A DNA stretch of 10,391 nucleotides, from contig JAHDDA010000025.1 in NCBI GenBank assembly GCA_020629595.1, forward strand, positions 4,464-14,854, written 5' to 3'. Origin of the DNA: Chitinophagales bacterium. GTDB taxonomy: Bacteria; Bacteroidota; Bacteroidia; Chitinophagales; UBA2359. Both the position numbers and the translations under genes were made by a program. Of this stretch, positions 6,099-10,391 are shown in pieces (position 1 is the first letter of the stretch; every line of letters starts with the position of its first letter). The notes under the pieces are model-generated. The model was not told the origin of the DNA and searched no databases. It saw only the letters and a list, made by a program, of their open reading frames with translations.

Positions 6099-9000
6099 TT
6101 ACTGCTTAATGAATTGAGCAGTAGCAGCTTCAACACCATTGTTGATACGTACAAAGTACATACCAGCAGTATAAGCTGTTACGTCTAATACGAATGATGC
6201 AGTTCCATCAACATTGATAGTTGCAATATCCATAACACGTCCATCAGTACCAAATACCTCAACAGTTACATCAGTTGGGATATTAGCGTTAATGTCGATA
6301 GTAACATTGTTAATAGCGTTAGTTGGGTAAACATTGCTAATTCCGAATTCAGCATTACGAGTTAATGCAACAACATCGCTTACTAAGTTGTACTCGCCAG
6401 TTGTAGTCATTTCAGCTAATCGGTAGTAGTAAGTACCTACTCCAACGTTTGCATCTGTGTAATCGTAAGATTGAGTTGCAGTTGAGTTACCAGTAGCGTT
6501 AATGTTTCCGATAGCTTCGAAATCAACACCATTAGCAGAACGTTCTAAGATGAAGTAATCCACATCTACTTCTTGAGCTGTTGACCAGAATAAGAAGTTA
6601 TCAGCATCTACTTTACGTCCATCAAATTCAATTAATTCAACAGCAGTAACACCTTGACATTGTGCAGCATCTGAACTTACAGTTTCAGAACAGTTAGCAA
6701 CACCATCAACAGTTACAGTTACACTATAACCAAAGTCAGCATCCATACCTGTAAATACTGCAGTACTTCCGTCAGCAGCTACATTTACAACTTGACCGTT
6801 AGTATTGTTAGTTACTGTATATCCAGTAGCTCCTTCAACACCACCAAAAGTGATAATTAAGTCATAAACATCCTGAGTGATAGCACATAACGCCTCAACA
6901 TTTACATCTAAAGTACAAGTAGCTGGTGCATTGAAACCAAAGTCGTTAGTTAAATCAACTGGTGCATCTTCAGTAATTGTAGTAGTGTAAACTGTAGTAG
7001 TTGTAGGTTCTTTATCGCCTAAATCAGCATCATTAGCATCTACTGTTACTGTGTAAGTACCTAATGGTAAATCAGTAAATAAGTAGTTACCGTTTTCATC
7101 TGTTTCAGTTGTTGCTACAATATTTCCATCAGCATCAGTTAATGTTACTGTAATATTTGCAATTCCCATTTCATCAGCATCTTGAACTTGGTCTCCGTCT
7201 GTATCCATCCAAACGTAATCACCAATAGTTCCTAAGATTTCTTCTTCTGGTTGGAAACCGAAATCACCATCAACATATACGTCTCCTTCACCTAAGTTAA
7301 TTGTGAATGAACCATCAGTAGTGATATCTAAATCAGCAACTTCAGTATCACTTGCATCAACAGTACCAGTATAAGTACCTGGTGCTAAATCAACGAAGAT
7401 ATAATCACCGTTTTCGTCAGTTTCAGTAGTTCCAACAACATTTCCGTTTTCATCAGTTAATGTTACTGTTACACCTTCAATACCTGGCTCATCAGCATCT
7501 TGAACTCCGTTTCCGTTTAAGTCTAAGAATACAGTATCACCATAAGAAGCTAAGTCTTCAGTACAATCTGGACCTTGTTCTACAGAACCTTGTGCAGTAT
7601 CAGTACATCCGTTAGCATCTGTTACTGTTACAGTGTAAGTATCAAAAGCATTTACTTCAATTGATTGTGTAGTTTCGCCTGTTGACCAAACGTAGCTTAC
7701 ACCACCATTAGCCGTTAATGTTACTGGGAACGCATCATCACAAACTTCTACACTTGTTACTGTAGCCATTGGGTTAGGATTAACCATTACTTCAGCAGAA
7801 GCAGAACCTGAACAACCTTCAGCAGTTTCAACAGTTACTGTATAAGTACCTGCAGATGAAACAGTGATTGATTGAGTTGAAGCTCCTGTATTCCAAGAGT
7901 AAGAAGCAAATCCAGCAGGTGCAGTTAATGTTGTAGTTTCACCTTCACAAATCATATCACCTTCAATTGATATGCTTACACCACCTCCAACATTTACGTT
8001 AGCAGAAGCTGAAGCCATACATCCGTTAGCATCTGTTACAGTTACTGAGTAAGTTCCAGTTCCTGTTACTTCAATTGATTGAGCAGTTGAACCTGTTGAC
8101 CATAAGTAAGCAGCAAAACCACCTGGAGCAGTTAATGTTGCAGACTCACCTTCACATACATCTACATCTTCTAAAGTAATAGCTGGTGCAGCATTAATTG
8201 TTACTGAAGCAGCAGCAGAAGCTACACAACCATTAACATCAGCAACAGTTACAGAGTAAGTACCTGAAGTTGAAACTGTAATTGATTGAGTTGTAGCACC
8301 GTTTGACCAAGTATAAGTTGCAAAACCAGCAGGTGCAGTTAATGTAGCAGGTGCATCTTCAGCACAAATTTCAATATCAGCTAACTCAATTGATGGAGCA
8401 GCTAAGATTGTTACTGTTGCACTTGCAGAAGCTGAACAACCGTCACCATTTGAAACAGTTAATGAGTAAGTTCCAGACTCAGAAACCATAATGTTTTGAG
8501 TTGTCATACCATTTGACCAAGCGTAAGTTGAGAATCCAGCAGGACCATTTAATGTTACTGTTGAACCTTCACAAGCTGTCATATCTTCTAAATCAAAGTT
8601 TACATCACCTCCAATAGTTACAGTTGAACTTTCAGTTGATTGACAACCGTTAGCATCTGTTACAGTTAATGTATAAACACCAGGAGTTGAAACAATTAAA
8701 TCTTGAGTCGTAGCACCGTTAGACCACTCGTAAGTGTAGAATCCAGCAGGACCAGGACCGTAAATTGTAGCTGGTAAATCTTCAGCACAAGCATCAACAT
8801 CGTTTAAGTCGAATATTGGGTTTTGGTTGATAGCTACAACTACTTCATCAGTGTAAGAACATCCGTTCGCATCTGTTACTGTTAAATCAATAGCACCAGA
8901 AACTGTAGTAGTAATTGTTTGTCCAACAGAACCATTCGACCATATATAAGAAGCATATCCAGCAGGAGCTGTAATAGTTACAGGTGAATCATCTTCACAT

Positions 9001-10391
9001 ACTGTAATATCTTCTAAATCAAATGTTGGAATTTCATTGATAGTTACTGTAGCTTCAGCAGTAGCAGTACATCCTTTAAAGTCAGTTACTGTTAATGAGT
9101 AAACTCCAGAAGTTGAAACTGCAATATCTTGAGATGTTGCACCTGTTGACCAAGCGTAAGAAGCAAAACCTGCAGGACCATCAATAATAGCTGGTAAATC
9201 ATCAGCACATACAGAAATATCTTCTAAATCAATAACTGGATTTTGTAAGATAGAAACTGTAGCAGCATAAGTTGCTTGACATCCATTTGAATCAGTTACT
9301 GTTAAGAAGTAAACTCCTTCTGTTGAAGTCATAAATGATTGTCCCATTTCACCGTTAGACCACTCGTAAGAAGCGAATCCAGCAGGAGCTGAAACCATTA
9401 CTGGTAAATCATCTTCACAAACTGTTACGTCATCTAAGATTAAAGTAGGCTCTTGGTTTACTAATACTGTAGCAGTAGCAGTAGCATCACATCCGTTTGC
9501 ATCCATTACTGTTAATGTATAAGTTCCTGCAGCCTCTACTTGAATATTTTGAGTCATCATACCATTTGACCACATATATGAAGCAAATCCTGAAGGACCT
9601 TCAATTGTAGCTGGTAAATCATTAGCACATACTACAACATTTTCTAATGAAATTGTTGGCTCTGGGTTAATTGTTACAACAGATACTGCAGTAGCATCAC
9701 AACCATTGAAATCAGTTACAGTTAAAGTGTAAACACCTGAAGTTGAAACTGTGATTGATTGAGAAGTTGCACCATTTGACCAAGTGTAAGTTGCAAATCC
9801 AGCTGGACCTTGAACTGTTACTGGAGCATCATCAGCACATACTTCGTAATCAGGTAATGCAATTGTTGGCTCTGGGTTAATTGTTACTGTAGCTGAAGCT
9901 GTTGCATCACATCCGTTTGCATCAACAACTGTTAAAGTATAAACGCCAGAAGCACCTACTGTAATATTCTGAGAAGAAGCACCTGTTGACCAAGTGTAAG
10001 CAGCAAAGCCTGCAGGTCCGAACAATGTTACTGGAGCTTCATCAGCACAAACTACAACATCTTGTAATGTAATTGATGGCTCTGGGTTAATTGTTACTGT
10101 AGCTGAAGCTGAAGCATCACATCCGTTTGCATCTGTTACTGTTAATGTATAAGTTCCTGAAGTAGTTACTTGAATGTTTTGAGTACCTTGTCCAGTTGAC
10201 CAAGCATAAGTTGCGAAACCTGCAGGTCCCATTAACATAGCTGGTGCATTATCAGCACAAATCTCAACATCTTGTAAGCTAATTGAAGGCTCATCATTAA
10301 TTGTTACTGTAGCAGTTGCAGTTGCATCACATCCGTTTGCATCTGTTACTGTTAATGTATAAGTTCCTGAAGCTGATACTGAAATATCTTC
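6099..10391 (-). CDS. Giant T9SS-exported repeat surface protein (adhesin-like), 5' end beyond the window
   Basis: At least 1430 codons are visible; the frame is still open at the right edge, so the true start and signal peptide are outside and an internal Met at 10238 is not the start. Residues below are numbered from the edge. Residues 1-35 are the end of one repeat. Residues 36-943 are 13 complete repeats of 68-71 residues (consensus: VC-(A/E)DD-P near the start, PAGFATYTWSNGATTQSI in the middle, SGTYTLTVTDANGC, then VTINPEP). They are Ig/PKD-like and resemble SprB-type repeats of gliding adhesins. Residues 944-1158 are two SdrD-B-like domains with calcium-loop motifs (DLNGNGVQDADE at 957-968, DTDGDQVQDADE at 1063-1074). 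Residues 1159-1245 form a module with four Cys (1159, 1169, 1234, 1245). Residues 1249-1343 are the beta domain often found before T9SS tails (ELIEFDGRKV...YYYRLAEM). Residues 1349-1430 are a T9SS type A sorting domain (ISNVYPTN...VFGTDGRVM...YTAGMYFVRI). The role is inferred to be surface adhesion or a stalk. GC is higher than in the neighbouring genes. Confidence 0.9.
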   Translation of the reverse strand, partial: EDISVSASGTYTLTVTDANGCDATATATVTINDEPSISLQDVEICADNAPAMLMGPAGFATYAWSTGQGTQNIQVTTSGTYTLTVTDANGCDASASATVTINPEPSITLQDVVVCADEAPVTLFGPAGFAAYTWSTGASSQNITVGASGVYTLTVVDANGCDATASATVTINPEPTIALPDYEVCADDAPVTVQGPAGFATYTWSNGATSQSITVSTSGVYTLTVTDFNGCDATAVSVVTINPEPTISLENVVVCANDLPATIEGPSGFASYMWSNGMMTQNIQVEAAGTYTLTVMDANGCDATATATVLVNQEPTLILDDVTVCEDDLPVMVSAPAGFASYEWSNGEMGQSFMTSTEGVYFLTVTDSNGCQATYAATVSILQNPVIDLEDISVCADDLPAIIDGPAGFASYAWSTGATSQDIAVSTSGVYSLTVTDFKGCTATAEATVTINEIPTFDLEDITVCEDDSPVTITAPAGYASYIWSNGSVGQTITTTVSGAIDLTVTDANGCSYTDEVVVAINQNPIFDLNDVDACAEDLPATIYGPGPAGFYTYEWSNGATTQDLIVSTPGVYTLTVTDANGCQSTESSTVTIGGDVNFDLEDMTACEGSTVTLNGPAGFSTYAWSNGMTTQNIMVSESGTYSLTVSNGDGCSASASATVTILAAPSIELADIEICAEDAPATLTAPAGFATYTWSNGATTQSITVSTSGTYSVTVADVNGCVASAAASVTINAAPAITLEDVDVCEGESATLTAPGGFAAYLWSTGSTAQSIEVTGTGTYSVTVTDANGCMASASANVNVGGGVSISIEGDMICEGETTTLTAPAGFASYSWNTGASTQSITVSSAGTYTVTVETAEGCSGSASAEVMVNPNPMATVTSVEVCDDAFPVTLTANGGVSYVWSTGETTQSIEVNAFDTYTVTVTDANGCTDTAQGSVEQGPDCTEDLASYGDTVFLDLNGNGVQDADEPGIEGVTVTLTDENGNVVGTTETDENGDYIFVDLAPGTYTGTVDASDTEVADLDITTDGSFTINLGEGDVYVDGDFGFQPEEEILGTIGDYVWMDTDGDQVQDADEMGIANITVTLTDADGNIVATTETDENGNYLFTDLPLGTYTVTVDANDADLGDKEPTTTTVYTTTITEDAPVDLTNDFGFNAPATCTLDVNVEALCAITQDVYDLIITFGGVEGATGYTVTNNTNGQVVNVAADGSTAVFTGMDADFGYSVTVTVDGVANCSETVSSDAAQCQGVTAVELIEFDGRKVDADNFLFWSTAQEVDVDYFILERSANGVDFEAIGNINATGNSTATQSYDYTDANVGVGTYYYRLAEMTTTGEYNLVSDVVALTRNAEFGISNVYPTNAINNVTIDINANIPTDVTVEVFGTDGRVMDIATINVDGTASFVLDVTAYTAGMYFVRINNGVEAATAQFIKQ
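6918..7562 (-). repeat. Two tandem SdrD-B-like calcium-binding domains (coding)
   Basis: Two diverged copies of about 107 codons each (7562-7239 and 7238-6918) within the giant surface protein. Both read GD-x-V-(F/W)-x-D, a D-x-(N/D)-G-(N/D)-x-V-Q-D-A-D-E loop, then (V/I)TVTLTD-x-(N/D)-GN, TTETDENG-(D/N)-Y-(I/L)-F-x-DL and GTYT-x-TVDA. This is the B-repeat pattern of staphylococcal Sdr proteins, where such loops bind calcium and stiffen the stalk. Both copies end in FGF. That they bind calcium here is inferred from the acidic loops. Confidence 0.75.
7563..10391 (-). repeat. 210-bp tandem coding repeats (13 complete + 1 partial)
   Basis: Direct repeats inside the giant surface-protein gene, in frame, with a 210-bp period (70 codons). 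Approximate unit boundaries on the minus strand, from the right: partial 10391-10287, then units starting at 10286, 10076, 9866, 9656, 9446, 9236, 9026, 8816 (213 bp, with an extra Gly-Pro giving GPGPAGF), 8603, 8393, 8183 (204 bp), 7979 and 7769 (207 bp, ending at 7563). Lengths stay multiples of three. Each unit keeps one Cys near position 10 and one in the NGC/GC motif near position 56, the Trp of the (T/S/L/E/I/M)WS core and a (S/T)G-x-Y strand in most copies. A 49-bp stretch at 10114-10162 recurs without change at 10324-10372, exactly 210 bp away. Units nearest the window edge are the most alike. Confidence 0.95.

Noticed and set aside
6099..10238. Taking the ATG at 10238 as the true start of the giant gene
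   Set aside because: It falls in the middle of a repeat unit, no signal peptide follows, and the frame continues open with repeat sequence to the window edge.
7563..10391. CRISPR array or non-coding satellite
   Set aside because: The 210-bp repeats are contiguous, translate in one open frame and keep multiples of three, so they are protein-domain repeats.

Overview
The window comes from a low-GC member of the Bacteroidota, most likely Flavobacteriia or a close relative. The reasons are two proteins ending in type IX secretion (T9SS) sorting domains, start regions without Shine-Dalgarno sequences, several promoter boxes resembling the Bacteroidota -7 element TAnnTTTG, and a stand-alone mnmD. 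I cannot name the genus.

Layout. Positions 1-2419 (minus strand) carry the conserved translation/transcription cluster rimP-nusA-infB. rimP and nusA are separated by one base. infB follows after a 197-bp gap that holds its own candidate promoter and a leader with mutually exclusive hairpins, and infB runs off the left edge. Just upstream of the rimP start is a perfect 12-bp terminator-like hairpin. Positions 2619-4190 (minus) encode a secreted T9SS cargo protein of unknown function, probably a beta-propeller. A 213-bp divergent spacer separates it from a plus-strand gene (4404-5300) for an exported SdiA-regulated-like beta-propeller protein. That gene converges, with a 9-bp gap, on mnmD (5310-5972, minus), which encodes a tRNA wobble-uridine methyltransferase.

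The right 40% (6099-10391, minus) is one open frame of at least 1430 codons, truncated by the window edge. It encodes a giant surface protein. From the visible N-terminal side it has one partial and 13 complete Ig/PKD-like or SprB-like repeats of about 70 residues (210 bp), two SdrD-B-like calcium-binding domains, a four-cysteine module, a pre-CTD beta domain and a T9SS C-terminal domain. It ends in a strong intrinsic terminator preceded by a second 3'-UTR hairpin.

Functionally the window splits into housekeeping (ribosome maturation, transcription elongation, translation initiation, tRNA modification) and cell-surface/secreted proteins. There are no mobile elements, phage genes, CRISPR arrays or RNA genes that I can support. 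The most noteworthy items are the giant repeat adhesin and the two leader RNA structures of the rimP-nusA-infB cluster.
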